From Branchiostoma floridae (Eukaryota > Chordata > Leptocardii > Amphioxiformes > Branchiostomatidae), in NCBI RefSeq assembly GCF_000003815.2, contig NC_049997.1, forward strand, positions 6,080,260 through 6,144,259: a DNA stretch of 64,000 bases, given 5' to 3'. This document shows positions 1 to 11,869 of this stretch, in pieces. Each line of letters opens with the position of its first letter. Position 1 is the stretch's first letter. Position numbers and translations under genes: made by a program. A model generated the notes under the pieces. That model saw nothing but the letters and a program-made list of their open reading frames with translations, searched no databases and was not told where the DNA came from.

Positions 1-59
1 CTGATGAGCAGAATGTGGTCAGGTGTAGGACACTGAACTAGTTGCAGGTTGCAATACTG

Positions 60-460
60 TTAATGTTTGACAGTTGGTACAAAGTTTACTTTTAATAATT
101 TTGTCCCATTTTTACCAAGCAAACTGAATTGAAAATCATTAGAAACAAGTACTTCTGAATCATTCTTTTGTTGCTGCTTTTGTTCTACATTTTGCCCCTT
201 TTTTATCAAGTACAAGTTCAGGAAAAGCTGAACTGAATTAAAAATTGTTAAAAACAAGTACTTCATTTTTTTTTACACTTTTGTCCCTTTTTTACCCAAC
301 AAAAAGTATAGGAAAAGCTAAACCAAATTAAAACCATTAGAAATAAATACTTAATTCTTTTTTTAACACATTGTCCCTTTTTTTACCCTATAGAAGCAAA
401 AGTTCAGGAAAGGCTGCACGGAAATAAAAGTCATAAGAAGTAATTACCCTTATCTGTTGT
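60..460. repeat. Degenerate tandem repeat, about 90-bp unit, 4 copies
   Basis: A phrase like 'ttttgtccctttttta' recurs near 100, 187, 281 and 368. Each copy is followed by 'ggaaaagct-aa..aattaaaa' and 'aagtactt'. The copies are diverged and rich in T runs. No coding potential is visible. Confidence 0.7.
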
Positions 461-1609
461 TTTTCATCTAATGACTCAAACAACATAAAAGAACCTTGGG
501 ACTATAAGTAAAGCTGTAAATACTGCATGTAGGTTTCAGAACAATACCATGATTGATTCCTGGATATATGTAATGTGGCAAAGAGCATGGCTTTCACAGA
601 GCATTGGTAGAACTAGGTCAGATGCAGGATGTTGTGTTGATGGGGGAGGCAATAATGGGAATGGAGAAATAGGCCATTATCACGATCCCGTCGCTAATCT
701 AACAACCCCGGGCATAAATTGTTGGGTGAAATGGGGCCTACAAAATGCAGACGCTGCACAGATGGAAACAATGGCACATTAACTGTTCATGCTTCTTGGT
801 GTAACTGAGTGTCTACATCTAGTTGTGGCTCAACCTTTGGTAAATAGAAAATGTGTCTTGCAAAAAATGTTTTACAGAATATGACAGTACTGAAATATTT
901 TTGTTTTCCTTTTTTCACATGTTGATTTTATGACAATGGATCTCTTGATAAAAGGTTAGAAATATGCTTAGTACCAGTCTATATTCCATCTGACATTCTC
1001 ATGTTGTTTAAGAGCAAATGTCAATTTTTAAAGACAGATTTGTTAGAAGGTTTGTTTTTTTTAATCTTGAGGGCCAGAAAGTTTGAGGTATCCTTTTCTG
1101 TTTAAGGACTTGCATGGTATTGTTATCGTACTGCATTACATTCTCTCAGATTTTCTCTCTAGCTCCCTATTTCAACCAGAAAAGTTCTTGGTCTAGAATA
1201 TCTGTGGATTGTTACATACGGGTAGAAAGAGTAACACTTTGCATAGTTGTGTTGTAGGTGGTGGACAATTATGGTGGAGGGGTGGCTATCAACAATAGGT
1301 CTGCAATTTTCTTTGTACCTTTCTGTTGCAGCTTTGCAGCTGACTGGTCTCATGTATACGTGTTGTTGCAAAGGGGATCTTCACATAAAGTATGTGCATT
1401 CATTTTACACTCCATGCATTTCAAGCCTTTCTGCACGGCATGATGTATTGGGTAGACAACAATCCCTCTGCTTAACACACCTCCACCTTTCTCAGCTGCA
1501 CCTGACCTTAACTTCCCTCCAAACGTGCTTGGGTCAGCGGTTTCCCTGTGATATTAAGAATCGGTGTGCATGAGAGGTGGCGGAGAATTGCCCGGGGAAT
1601 AGGCAATGT
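461..1609. other. No recognisable gene
   Basis: AT-rich sequence with a few open frames up to about 108 codons (for example 1247-1573 plus). They have no recognisable domain, overlap frames on the other strand and show no splice context. I see nothing functional here. Confidence 0.6.
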
Positions 1610-2540
1610 CACTGTCTGGTAAATCTGACCCTTGGGAAAGTTTTGGAAGTTTGCCAACATTAAGGAGTAATACAACCTGGGAAGGGTTCGGGGCTGGAAG
1701 TATTGAGCTTTGGGGAGAGTATAAGAAATAGCAGGGCTCGAAATATATTTTCCTGCATACCAGTGCAGGTAGTGTTGAAAATTACCTGCACCAATCTGAG
1801 TTTAGGAAGTATGGATCCTACTAAAATTGTCTAGCAACAATTGCTTCTTTTTTTTTCTTTTATACTTAATAGGTGGTAACAGTCATTGCAGCTGATGATA
1901 ATCCATATACACCTACATTATAGGACATTTATATATAAAACCTAGCCCATGGACTAGTGCAGGTTAGGTGCAGGTAGGCACCAGTAATACCTGCACAGCT
2001 CCTAATTTTCCTGCACTAACCTGCATATGCAGGTGGTATTTTGAGTCCAGAATAGCGAGACAATAAATCAAATGTATTTCCTTGCTTCTTTGACAACTTG
2101 AGATGAAATTCCAGCACAATATCACTATTTGGTATTAAGTGTCTAGACCTGGGGAAGGATTTGGAACTTTGCCACAGAGAAATGGCACAAACTGGAACAA
2201 GGTTGTGGGCCATGGCAAAAAGGAATTTGATGTTACAGTAATATTTAGCTTGGAGGAAAGTCCAAGAAATAAGGTAACACTACATCAGATTTATTTTTAC
2301 TGGGCAAAAATTGTCAATGCACATACTATTAGACAATTTTTGATAAAATTTTAGCAATATGTCAGTATTTGTTAAGTCTTACCCTTGGGAAAGGTTTTAA
2401 ACTTTGCCAATATAAGAATTCTTGCTGGGAAGTTGGGAAAATTGTGTGCCAATGTGAAGATGGAAAATATTGAACTTGAGGGACCGTGGAGGAAATAAAG
2501 GTTAATTTGAATCAAATGTATTTTCTTTGGATTTGATTAG
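1610..2540. repeat. Degenerate tandem array interrupted by a DNA transposon
   Basis: 'cccttgggaaag..gaa(c/g)tttgcca' occurs near 1628, 2143 and 2381. 'aatcaaatgtattt' occurs near 2067 and 2510. Allowing for the 319-bp element at 1732-2050, unit length is about 190-240 bp. The copies are old and diverged. Confidence 0.6.
1732..2050. mobile_element. CAGGGCTCG-ended short DNA transposon, copy 1
   Basis: The left end is CAGGGCTCGAAAT. The right end is a decayed inverted copy (ttttgagtccag). Subterminal regions carry repeated tgcaggt/acctgca hexamers. The same 5 bases, aatag, flank both ends (1727-1731 and 2051-2055), which fits a 5-bp target duplication. There is no transposase, so it is non-autonomous. 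It shares sequence with the elements at 9016, 16801, 22117, 31335 and 35849. Confidence 0.88.
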
Positions 2541-2945
2541 AAAATTTCTGAATACACCCTTTTCAGAGATTGCTTAATTCTATCTTTTTTAATCCCTTTC
2601 TAAACACACTACATATCACAAAGTCATGGAGCTTTGTTGAATTTCATGTGTAAATCAAAACTAAATATCCTCTAAGGCCATTATTTTCTTTGGGGAGACA
2701 GTAGCCAATTCATTACATTCCTCCTGCCCCCCTGTAAGTTATGATGTTGCTGGTTTCTTCAGCCTCCTGAAACATTTTCTGAATACACCCTTTTCAGAGA
2801 TTGCTATCTTCTTCATGTACTTATAAATTAAATGTTATATTAAAGAAAACTTAATATCCTTTTGTTTTTCTTTTGGCTACAGCAGCCAAGATCCAATTTG
2901 TTACATTCCTCCTGCCCCCCCCCCCCCCCCTGTAAGTTATGATGT
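2541..2945. repeat. Tandem duplication with poly-C tract
   Basis: 'ttctgaatacacccttttca' occurs at 2545 and 2777. 'ttacattcctcctgccccc' occurs at 2713 and 2901. The second copy has expanded its C run to 16 (2915-2930), a likely polymorphic homopolymer. Confidence 0.75.
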
Positions 2946-3036
2946 TGGTGGTGCCTTCCTGTCCCGTTGTCCTCCCTATGAAACAATTTACCGGGCAGAA
3001 GCCACCTGAACCCAGCAAAATTGAAGCAGCGACCTA

Positions 3037-3245
3037 CATTCAGTACCCCCAATATCTCCTGTCTCTGAGCATCAGGCATGGTCCAATAACTCTCCCTAAA
3101 ACTTTCACAACTAAAACAACTAAAACACAACTATTAATGCATGTTAAAAAGTGGCATAGACTGGGGACAATTTAACTGAACATTCAGTACCCCCAATATC
3201 TCCTGTCTCTGAGCATCAGGCCTGGTCAAATAACTCCCTGTGAAA
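3037..3245. repeat. Tandem duplication, 144-bp period
   Basis: The phrase starting 'cattcagtacccccaatatc' begins at 3037 and again at 3181 and continues for about 60 bases with few differences. An open frame at 2939-3175 plus reads through it but has no recognisable domain. Confidence 0.75.
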
Positions 3246-5194
3246 CTTTCTACATTTACACAACTATTGAGAGTTTAAACAACTCTGGCGATAGGAGTCC
3301 TAAATTTTATTGTCTCTGTGCATCCAACCAAATTCAGAAAGTTGACAGAAGAAGTTCATGATAAGATATCACTGTACAGCAAAGCCTTAAAGTATCCCTG
3401 AAAAATCCGTATAAATTGTTGCTACTTTGAAATTCTTCAAAAGACGTAACAAAATGAAGCATTAAAACAATGCCACACTATAAAGATTGCATACTTTAGA
3501 CTTGGCAGGTGACAATTCAACTGTACTTTATATGCTGGTATAACATTTTTCTTACAAAAACTGTTGAAGTTTTAGAAAGGATGGACAATCTTGGTTCATC
3601 CTGGAGGCAATGAATGGTAATGGATTGCTTGTGATGGGGTAATTTAGAGGGGAGGAAATTAGCTTGGCTGGCGTCCTGACGTGCGCGGCTTTATTTGTGG
3701 GACGTTTCATCTGTTCTACACAGAAAACTTGATGGGTGCTCAATAGGGGAATAGCTATCAGCTGCAGCAGGAATTAGCCCAATTTGTCTGTTACCATCTT
3801 CTTTGTATAAAGTGTAGGGTTGGAACTGATATACATGTAGTAAGGTGGCTTTTATTGGTTGGTATTGGATGACGTCATTCCTTGATTTCGTATTCAATAG
3901 ACATGTACTTGGCTTCAGGATTCTAACAATGATTATTGATTGTTTTATCAAAATCAATTTTTGTTTCTTGGATTTGATTTCAATCTATTTTGCACAATAA
4001 AAATGAAATGAATGAGATTTACTTTTATGAATAAATTGTGCATGAAGGGAGAAAGTAAATACCTAAAAGACTTGATTATGCCACACTCTTATATACAAAT
4101 CCAGAATGCACAATCAGTCTTAATGAACAATTTTGATAAAAAAGAATAAAACAATACATGTAATACACAACAGTGACAAAGACATATGAACATTTATCTA
4201 GTATTACTAATCATTACTATGGGTTTTGCTACACTAGAAGTACTGGTACACTAGAAGTACAAAAAAAGCAGAGGGAGAAGCCTTTCAAAATTCAATAAAT
4301 TTTTTTCGTCCAACCCCCCTCTTTTCGCCTTGCCTTCTTGCTGACATTTTTTCCTTACAAAATGACAAAGACCCAAGAAAGCCAATTGGCATTGCTGTAG
4401 CAACACACCAATACCATGAAAAAATGGTGTCCCCTAAACCCCCATTGTAGCCCTCCAGTATTGATCCAAACCCTAGATATTTGGTTGGTATCCACTTTCA
4501 TTTTCTTCCAAGGGGAAGGAGCGGCAGGAACTCTCTGCAGTCGATGCCCACCCTTGCCTCCTCCTGAACACACAGAACTGTCAGACCCTTTTCCACCATG
4601 TAACCTGGTATTACCAGTTCATTATACACCCAGTGGATGGAGAGGACTTGGTCCCCAGGATTCGGCCGATCTGATACAATTTGTTTTCCACCCTCGTCGC
4701 GGGGCACTCGCGGGAGCCAGCTTGCATCGATTGCTGGTGAGGTACTTTCACATCCACGTAGGGTCGGGGCTTTTTATCTGATAGCGTTGTGTGTTATGTG
4801 TACCACATTCCATTCCGCTCTGCCTCTTTATGCTGAATGTTTTTGATGGGTTTCCTTCCACTATGGTTAAAGTGGTCGGGATTTTGGCTTGGTTTTTATT
4901 ACTAATAGGCATGGGTAGAATATAGACATGTTATTAGTTTAGTCCATATACATTACATGTATGGTGATCGTTATTTTTTTTATTTGGAGTGACTGACTGA
5001 CAGGTTGATAACTTTACAATTCAGACAGCAAAGGACAGAGTCCTGTGGCATTAACAGTACTTACTATTTCTGTTGGATCTAAGATGAAGGCTTTAGATTC
5101 TGGCTGATTGTAATAAGTGAGCCAGACATTCCATATGAATGTTGAAACCTGTAATATCTAACATAATTACAGTTTGGGGAAATCCTGATCTAAA
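3246..5194. other. No recognisable gene
   Basis: About 1.9 kb with no repeat family or protein domain that I recognise. Two stretches (about 3640-3780 and 4430-4760) are less AT-rich and keep several CpGs. The second contains an open frame of 121 codons (4416-4781 plus), proline-rich at the middle, without a known motif. They could be conserved non-coding blocks. Confidence 0.45.
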
Positions 5195-5475
5195 CATGTA
5201 AGCAGTAGATGTTTAAACTTTGTATGTTGGTATCGATTTTCATGGATAGAATGATTAATAGTACATTGCATAACTCTTGTTAATATGTATTGATATCAAT
5301 CCTACCTCAGTCAACATTTTTAAGTGGATAACATTAGCAGTAGGTATTTAAATGTATGTTGATATCAATGTTTAAACATTGAATTGATAATATAGTGCAT
5401 TGCATAACTCTGACTTGTAAATATGTGTTAATCTGAAACCTACCTCAGTCAACATTTTAAAGTGGATTACATTGC
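5195..5475. repeat. Tandem duplication, about 137-bp period
   Basis: Two copies share 'agcagta..ttaaa', 'tatgttg.tatc', 'gtgcattgcataactct' and 'cctacctcagtcaacatttt'. The 3' parts are best conserved. Confidence 0.7.
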
Positions 5476-5717
5476 AAAATAGGAATATCAATGCAAGCGC
5501 AGACAGTCTAATTAGTATAATTTTGCATTTTATAAGTGTCTAGTGCTTCAGAGATGAATTGCACCCTTGGCACCACTTCCTGCTTAACGAAGAAAGCATC
5601 GTTATTTGATATGCAAATTTGGGGGCCGATACTCCATACGTCATTGGGGGACGGGGTGCATGCCATCTTGCAGCTCTGGCGTGTTAGGCTATGTAGAACT
5701 CATAAAAACATTGCACA

Positions 5718-5905
5718 GGCCACACCAATTTAATTCATTGGTTCACGGATTTTCAAAAAATAAAGAAAAATAAATTGCTCAACTGGAAAAACATCATGAA
5801 AACAAAGCCATGGTCATATTCAAATTTTCCTTTCTGCCCGTTGCACTTATGATGCCCGGTTCACTTTAAACAATCCGTAAACTAACAAATCAAAGTGGTG
5901 TGGCC
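5718..5905. mobile_element. GGCCACACCAATT short inverted-repeat transposon, copy 1
   Basis: Ends are GGCCACACCAATTTAATTC on the left and the inverted form ending GTGGTGTGGCC on the right, about 30 bp each with some mismatches. The flanks repeat 'aca' on both sides. Other copies are at 11457, 41030, 44008, 51918, 57911 and 58171, with fragments at 17875 and 46297. GGCC ends and a 3-bp duplication suggest the PIF/Harbinger superfamily. Confidence 0.75.
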
Positions 5906-6233
5906 ACAGGGAAGACCAGAATGTGATATATTTGGTACTTTTTCAAAGCAGGATTTTGTAATGCATAGGATGTACAAATGTGTACACGACATATTGTTCT
6001 CAACCACTTTAAAAAATATCTTATTGCCCTTTATTAAACAGTTGCATGCAATTATTTTAAAAGCTGCTTCTACTTTCAACAAAATCCCCTGATCATATTT
6101 TCCATTCTGTAGTTCTGTACTTACATATATTTAGAGACTGAAGAAAACAACAATAGACTGCTTTGCATTCATAATGATTGTTTTCTCACAAACAGTTCCC
6201 AGCGCCCCAAACACAGTCAGCTTATGTAGCTTG

Positions 6234-6614
6234 GGCCTGTGAAAAGAGATGTTGTGTTTCCTGTTTCCCTACCTACCCCTAGAAAAACATGACAACCCTA
6301 GCATTTTTTGGGCGAGGGCAGTCCAGCCACATAGTTTCCAGTTAGAATTTTTATTCAGCCTGCTTCATTTTGTAAAAACACTACTTGTCCTATATAATGA
6401 AGGATAAATGTATCTCATATGCACAAAATTAAAGTTTGACATTAATAAAAGACAAGTGTCCTTAATGCATTTCAGTTAGCCTTGTTCAACTCTATTGTAA
6501 TATGTATCACTTTTGGTCAGCCTAAAAAGATTACAAGAAAAAAAGATCATCCCTACCTGGCGATCCTATTTTTTTCAAGACTGAAACAGGAAACACAACA
6601 GTCTTTCCTAGGCC
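6234..6614. mobile_element. GGCCT-ended short inverted-repeat transposon, copy 1
   Basis: The left end GGCCTGTG and the right end TCCTAGGCC frame a shared inner inverted stretch (gttgtgtttcctgttt on the left, aaacaggaaacacaac on the right). The 3 bases ttg lie on both sides (6231-6233 and 6615-6617), fitting a 3-bp target duplication. A second copy lies at 17485-17864. No coding capacity. Probably PIF/Harbinger-like. Confidence 0.8.
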
Positions 6615-6689
6615 TTGTCATCATATCCATCTCCAACCCCTCTATAGTGTCTGAAATAAACTGCTGTCATCGGGAAGACAATAATTCAT

Positions 6690-8830
6690 AAGTCTCCTGA
6701 GCGGATGCCATGTATGTATGGCTACTTACAGCCCCCCAATGTCCTGTGCATCAGCTATTATAAAGGCAGTTATGATATTTCATTTCATGGTGTTTGAATG
6801 GTTAGTGTCAGCCCATTTACAGTGATTAAGCACAGTGAGTGAGTGAATGCCATATATTGTGAAGTAAATTGTCTCTCGAGAGTGAAGGAGGCCAAGATTA
6901 GTCCTCCTATGCCCCATGTTTTAGCTACTAGATGAACAAATGCTTCATCTGAAGGTGTTTTGACAGTTCGTTGCAGTCCAATCTGCATTAATTTTGCAAT
7001 GACTAAGACTTCTCCTTCCTTGAGTGAACCATATTGTACATTTCACAGTCCTCCTCTAACCCTGCTACTAACTAATCAGTAACAGTCTTTCATCTGTTTG
7101 AATGGTTGATTTCAAACACATCCAACATTCTATGATTGAGAATTCACCTTAAATGAATACTATGGTCCATAGCCTTTCCATGCACAATATATCCGCTTTT
7201 AAATGAACAGTCCCAATTTTTCAAACATGTCTCAACATTTGAAACGATAAGGAATTCCTCTTGAGTGAATACCATGTATTAGAAGATAAGAAAATCTGTA
7301 GCCTATAGTGGCATGTCAGATAAGCAGTGTAAGAATGTTTAATATCTATTTCAGTGGATTATTTCACAAATACCTCTAGATTTATAATGATTAGCTATCC
7401 CTGTTCAAAATACCATGTATTTTAAGGTCCATAGCCCTCCTACGTGGCATGTATAAGCTATTAGTTAAGAAATAACAATGTCTCATGATTTTCAGTGATT
7501 TATTTCACACATATCTATATTTGCAATGATTAAGAATTCCCCTCAGTGAATACCATGTATCACAAGGCCCATAGCCCTCCTATAATTGGCAATGTATAAG
7601 CTATTATTTACGTAAGAGTATTTCATCTATTTCAGTAGATTATTTCATACGTATTTACATTCACAATGATTAAGAATTCCCCTCAATGAATACCATGTAT
7701 TGTGAGGTCCATAGCCCTCCTATGTGGCATGTATAAGCTATTAGATACAAAGTGAAAATACTTCACCCATTTCAGAGGATTATTTCTCACATATCCACAT
7801 TTACAATGATTAGGAATTCCCCCTCAGTGAATCCCATGTATCATAAGTTCCATAGCCTATGGTGACATATATAAGCTATAAGATATGCAGTGTAGCAATG
7901 TTTCATCTAAGATATGCAGTGCAACAATGTTTAATTCATTCCAGTGCTTTATTTCACACATATCTATATTTCCAATGATTAAGAATTCCCCTCAGTGAAT
8001 ACAATGTATCACAAGGCCCACAGCCCTCCTATTGGCAATGTATAAGCTATCAGTTACGTAAGAATATTTCATCTATTTCAGTAGATTATTTCATACGTAT
8101 TTACATTCACAAGGATAGGAATTCCCCTCAGTGAATGCCATGTATTTTATAAGGTCCATAGCCCTCCTATGTGGCATGTATAAGCTATTAGATACGAAGT
8201 GAAAATACTTCACCCATTTCAGTGGATTATTTCACACATATCTAACGTTACATTCACAATGATTAAGAATTCCCCCTCAGTGAATACCATGTATTATAAG
8301 ATCCATAGCCTATAACGGCATATATAAGCTATATGATATGTAGTGTAAAAATGTTTCATTTATTTCAGTGCTTTATTTCACACATATCCACGTTTACAAT
8401 GATTAAGAATTCCCCTTACTGAATACCGTAAATTTTCTAAGGTCGATAGCCCTCCTTTTGGCGATGTATAAGCTATTAGTTAAGTAAAAATATTTCATCA
8501 TTTCATCATTTTTAGTAGATTGTTTCATATGTATTTACATTCAACGTTACAATGATTAGTTAAGAAGTAAGAATAGCTCATCTATTCCAGTGCTTTATTT
8601 CACACATACATTGTACCTACATATCCAATGATTAAGAATTCCCCTTACTGAATACCATGTATTTTCCAAGGCCCATAGCCCTCCTATTGGCAATATATCA
8701 ACCATTAGATAAGCATTCCCATTTTGCATTCGTTTTGCAATGATGAAGATTTCCCCTCCAGTGACCACCATGTTTGGTAAGGTCCATATCTTTCCTACAT
8801 CCCATGTGTCAGCTATTATTATTAGTTGGA
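6690..8830. repeat. Tandem array, about 140-bp monomers with trimeric higher-order repeat
   Basis: 'gattaagaattcccctcagtg' recurs near 7532, 7672, 7813, 7982, 8117, 8267, 8405 and 8634, with degenerate copies upstream to 6690. Each monomer also carries 'ccatgtat', 'ccatagccctcct' and 'tataagctatta'. The variant 'ta(c/a)gta..atatttcatc' recurs at 7610, 8055 and about 8480, so three-monomer blocks of about 445 and 425 bp repeat as units. No protein is encoded. Confidence 0.92.
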
Positions 8831-9015
8831 TGGTGGAAATGTTTCATCGGCCTCGGTGGGTGATTCGGAACCTTTGAATTTCCCTTTAGCTCCGGACTGC
8901 TGGCCATGTGTGTCTGCACTATTCATTAAGGGTGGCGCCCAGGTCGTAAAGAAGAATCAGATGAGCGTTACAAGGTATATCAAACATAATGGTTAACTTC
9001 GGCTGGTGCAGAAGT
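8831..9015. other. Less AT-rich unique block after the array
   Basis: Immediately after the last recognisable monomer comes a CpG-containing stretch (cggcctcggtgggtgattcgg onward, then ggtggcgcccaggtcg). It does not recur in the window. No open frame is convincing. Possible conserved non-coding DNA. Confidence 0.3.
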
Positions 9016-9533
9016 CAGGGCTCGAAATACTACCTGCATATGCATGTTAGTGCAGGTAAAATTTATGCTGTGCAGGTATTTCTGGTGTCTACCTGCACCT
9101 AACCTGCACTGGTCCATGTACTGGGTATATACAGGTTAGTGCAGGTACAATTGGAGCTGTGCGGGTATTTCTGGTGTCTACCTGCACCTAACCTGCACTG
9201 GTCCATGTACTGGGTATATACAGGTTAGTGCAGGTAAAATTGGAGCTGTGCGGGTATTTCTGGTGTCTACCTGCACCGAACCTGCACTGGTACATGTACT
9301 GTGTTTATACATAAATGTCCTATGATGTAGGTGTATGTGGATTGTTATTGACTGCATTGGCTGTTACCACCTATAAAGTATAAAAGAAAAGATAGCAATG
9401 GTTCCTCAACAATTTTAGTATGATCCGTACTTCCTAATTTCAGAGTGGTGCAGGTAAAATTTGTCTGGTGCAAGTAATTTTTATGGTTACCTGCACCAGT
9501 ACAGGTATGCAGAAAAAAGTATTTCGAGCCCTG
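9016..9533. mobile_element. CAGGGCTCG-ended transposon, copy 2, with internal triplication
   Basis: Ends are CAGGGCTCGAAAT and ATTTCGAGCCCTG. gaagt flanks both sides (9011-9015 and 9534-9538). It is longer than its relatives because a subterminal segment of about 89 bp beginning 'acctgcacc' is present three times (about 9091, 9180, 9269). Its interior matches the copies at 22117 and 31335. Confidence 0.92.
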
Positions 9534-9544
9534 GAAGTACTTAG

Positions 9545-10640
9545 TATGTTGAAATTCAGCACCAGGGACAGGTCTGCTTCTCAGTGTAAATTTAGTTTAA
9601 CATAAGGGTAGGTGTGTCAGCTTTTGTGTGGATGGTGTTTAGTGCTAAGGACAGATATGTTTACCTGTGTTTACCTGTATGCGGAGTATTCAGCACCAGG
9701 GACAGGTCTGATTGCCTGTGTGTGGTTTTGGTTTAACAGAAGTGCAGGTGTGTCTGCTTGTATGTGGATTGTGTTTAGTGCAAAGGACAGATATTTTTAC
9801 CTGTGTTTACCTGTGTGTTGATAGTATTCAGCACCGAGGGAAGGTGTATTTACCTGTCTGTGGACCATTTTCAGCTTAATGTTCAGATGTGCCTGCTTGT
9901 GTGTGGATGGTGTTCAGTACTAAGGACAGATATGTTTACCTGTGTGTGGACAGTATTAAGCACTAAGAACAGATGTGTTTACCTGAGTTTACCTGTGTGT
10001 TGATAGTATTCAACACCAAGGACAGGTGTGTTTACAGGTGATTACCTGTGTGTGTACTGTGTTTGGCATGGTGTTCAGTATCAAGGACAGATGTGTTTAC
10101 CTGCATGTAGATTGTGTCAGCACCAAGGACAGGTGTGTCTACCTGTGGGTGGATGGTGTTCAGGACCAAGGACAGGTGTGTTTACCTGTGGGTGGATGGT
10201 CTTCAGCACCAGGGACAGGTGTGTTCACCTGCATGTGGATTGTGTTCAGCATTAAGGACAGGTGTGTTTACCTGTGTATGGATGGTGTTCAGCACCAAGG
10301 ACAGGTGTGTTCGCCTGCATGTGGATTGTGTTCAGCACTAAGGACAGGTGTGTTTACCTGTGTGTGGATTGTGTTAATCACAAAAGACAATTGTCTTCAC
10401 CTGTGTGTGGATGGTGTTCAGTACCAAGGACAGTTGTGTTTAATTTGTGTGAAGATAGTGTTCAGCACCAGGGACAGGTATTATATACCTGTGTATAGAT
10501 GTAGTTTAATAGAAGGACAGGTATTTTGTATGTTGAGGGTGTTAAGCAACTTAGTCTTGGCATAATTTGGCACAAGGGCAGGTATGTTGCCTGAGTTTGG
10601 ATGGTGTTCAGTACCAAGGATGTGTGACAGGTTGTGTTAT
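9545..10640. repeat. Minisatellite, about 43-bp unit
   Basis: The unit is roughly 'gtgttcagcaccaaggacag' followed by 'gtgtgtttacctgtgtgtggatg'. It is repeated some two dozen times and degenerates at both ends. Because 43 is not a multiple of 3, the same peptide-like phrases (for example TGVFTC, KDRCVYL) cycle through all three plus-strand frames. This explains the overlapping open frames at 10026-10565, 10028-10255, 10114-10341 and 10262-10498. They are not a gene. Confidence 0.92.
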
Positions 10641-11456
10641 ATAGCATAACAAGTTAATCTCACATGCCTGCAAAGCTGGTGTTTTGAATGCCCAACGATG
10701 GTTAAACTAGATATACAATATGGATGGAGTATAGTTCAAAAAGTGGCATGAACTTGGTATCATCAGCACATGAGCTGTAGCCTATACGTCTGGTAAATAT
10801 CAGAGTATGCAGCCTGCTCCAAGTCCATTGCATATGCTGACATTTTTGTTGTTACTTTCCCCCCGGGCCACCACTAATTATTGTCACCAGCAAAGAGTTA
10901 GCAAACTGTGACATACTCCTATAAGAGCCTCATAAATACTCTGTAATCATGTTAACTTTGTAAACAATCTATACCCCAACAAAAAAACAGTTATTACAAA
11001 AATAAAAGAACTTTATTGTTCGAAGTAAAATACATCGAAAAGGGTCATTCAATTTACTGGCAAGTGAAAAGTTAGTTTTGGCAAGTACATTCTTTACGTA
11101 CTTGACCAATAGGACAAGTGACTTTTTGAAGACTTGTCCAACCTTGATGGAACCTGGTATCCTCAGCACATGAGCCATGGCCTTTACTTCTGGTAAATAT
11201 CATGTTCGCAGCCTGCTCCAAGCCCCCTGGCACAAAGCCAATGAATGAATTATGTTGTTACTTTCCTGTCCTGACCTGGTCGTGAACTTTAAACCTGGGG
11301 ACACCAGGGCAATGGAGTCATGAAATTTTTATGCGGATTACCACAAGTGGAGGAGTTACACGAATCATTTCATTGGCAATGTCGACTCAGTAACTTTCCT
11401 TTTTAATTTAGCTTCATTTAAAAGATGTCCTGATACATGTAGCTTCTCCGTGGTTA
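10641..11456. repeat. Intergenic stretch with a diverged dispersed duplication
   Basis: 'tcagcacatgagc..tagcc' plus 'tctggtaaatatca' and 'gcagcctgctccaag' occurs at about 10764-10830 and again at about 11163-11222. It is then followed by 'gttgttactttcc' in both. Between them is AT-rich sequence without features. No gene. Confidence 0.6.
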
Positions 11457-11654
11457 AGCCACACCAATTTAATTTGTTGGTTTTCAGAAGAAAAAAATAA
11501 AATCTTAAATCCTCAATTAAAAAAAACATTATGATGACAAATCCTGAGGACCAGGTTTGTGCCTTGGTGCACTCAGTTTTATGCAGTTTTATGCTCTCTT
11601 GCTGTATTTTTACTTTGAGAAACTTGTGAGCCAAGAAATTAAATTGGTATAGCC
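11457..11654. mobile_element. GGCCACACCAATT family transposon, copy 2
   Basis: The left end is agCCACACCAATTTAATTTG and the right end is CAAGAAATTAAATTGGTATAGCC. tta flanks both sides (11454-11456 and 11655-11657). The 198-bp length is typical of this family here. Non-autonomous. Confidence 0.82.
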
Positions 11655-11753
11655 TTAGTGGTTGCTGTGTGCATAACAAAGTTAACATAAAATGTAAGAC
11701 CTCATCACCTCTTAGGGGTGTTAAGTTTTTATTTGTCTATTTACTTACTAGTT

Positions 11754-11830
11754 AAACCACATTTGTGGAAGGAACTAACTGGTTATTTTTACCTTTTCAA
11801 GATGTCAACCTGAAGACCAGACTGTAAGGT
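11754..11830. repeat. Dispersed repeat, relative of 19825-19898
   Basis: 'accacatttgtgga', 'tatttttacctttt.caag.tgtcaacc' and 'gagaccagactgt' also occur at 19830-19898. There the same spot (gaccagac) is the target of a hAT-like insertion, so this copy shows the uninterrupted form. Confidence 0.55.
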
Positions 11831-11869
11831 CTAAAAAAGACCAAATTCACCAAAAGGGTGTATTTATAT

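Noticed and set aside
4416-4781. 121-codon open frame as a gene
   Set aside because: No domain, no splice context, and overlapping frames on both strands. Composition does not distinguish it from non-coding DNA.
10026-10565. 179-codon open frame, Cys/Val-rich repeats, as a repeat protein
   Set aside because: It is a read-through of a 43-bp minisatellite, with equivalent frames in all three phases and degenerate copies at both ends.
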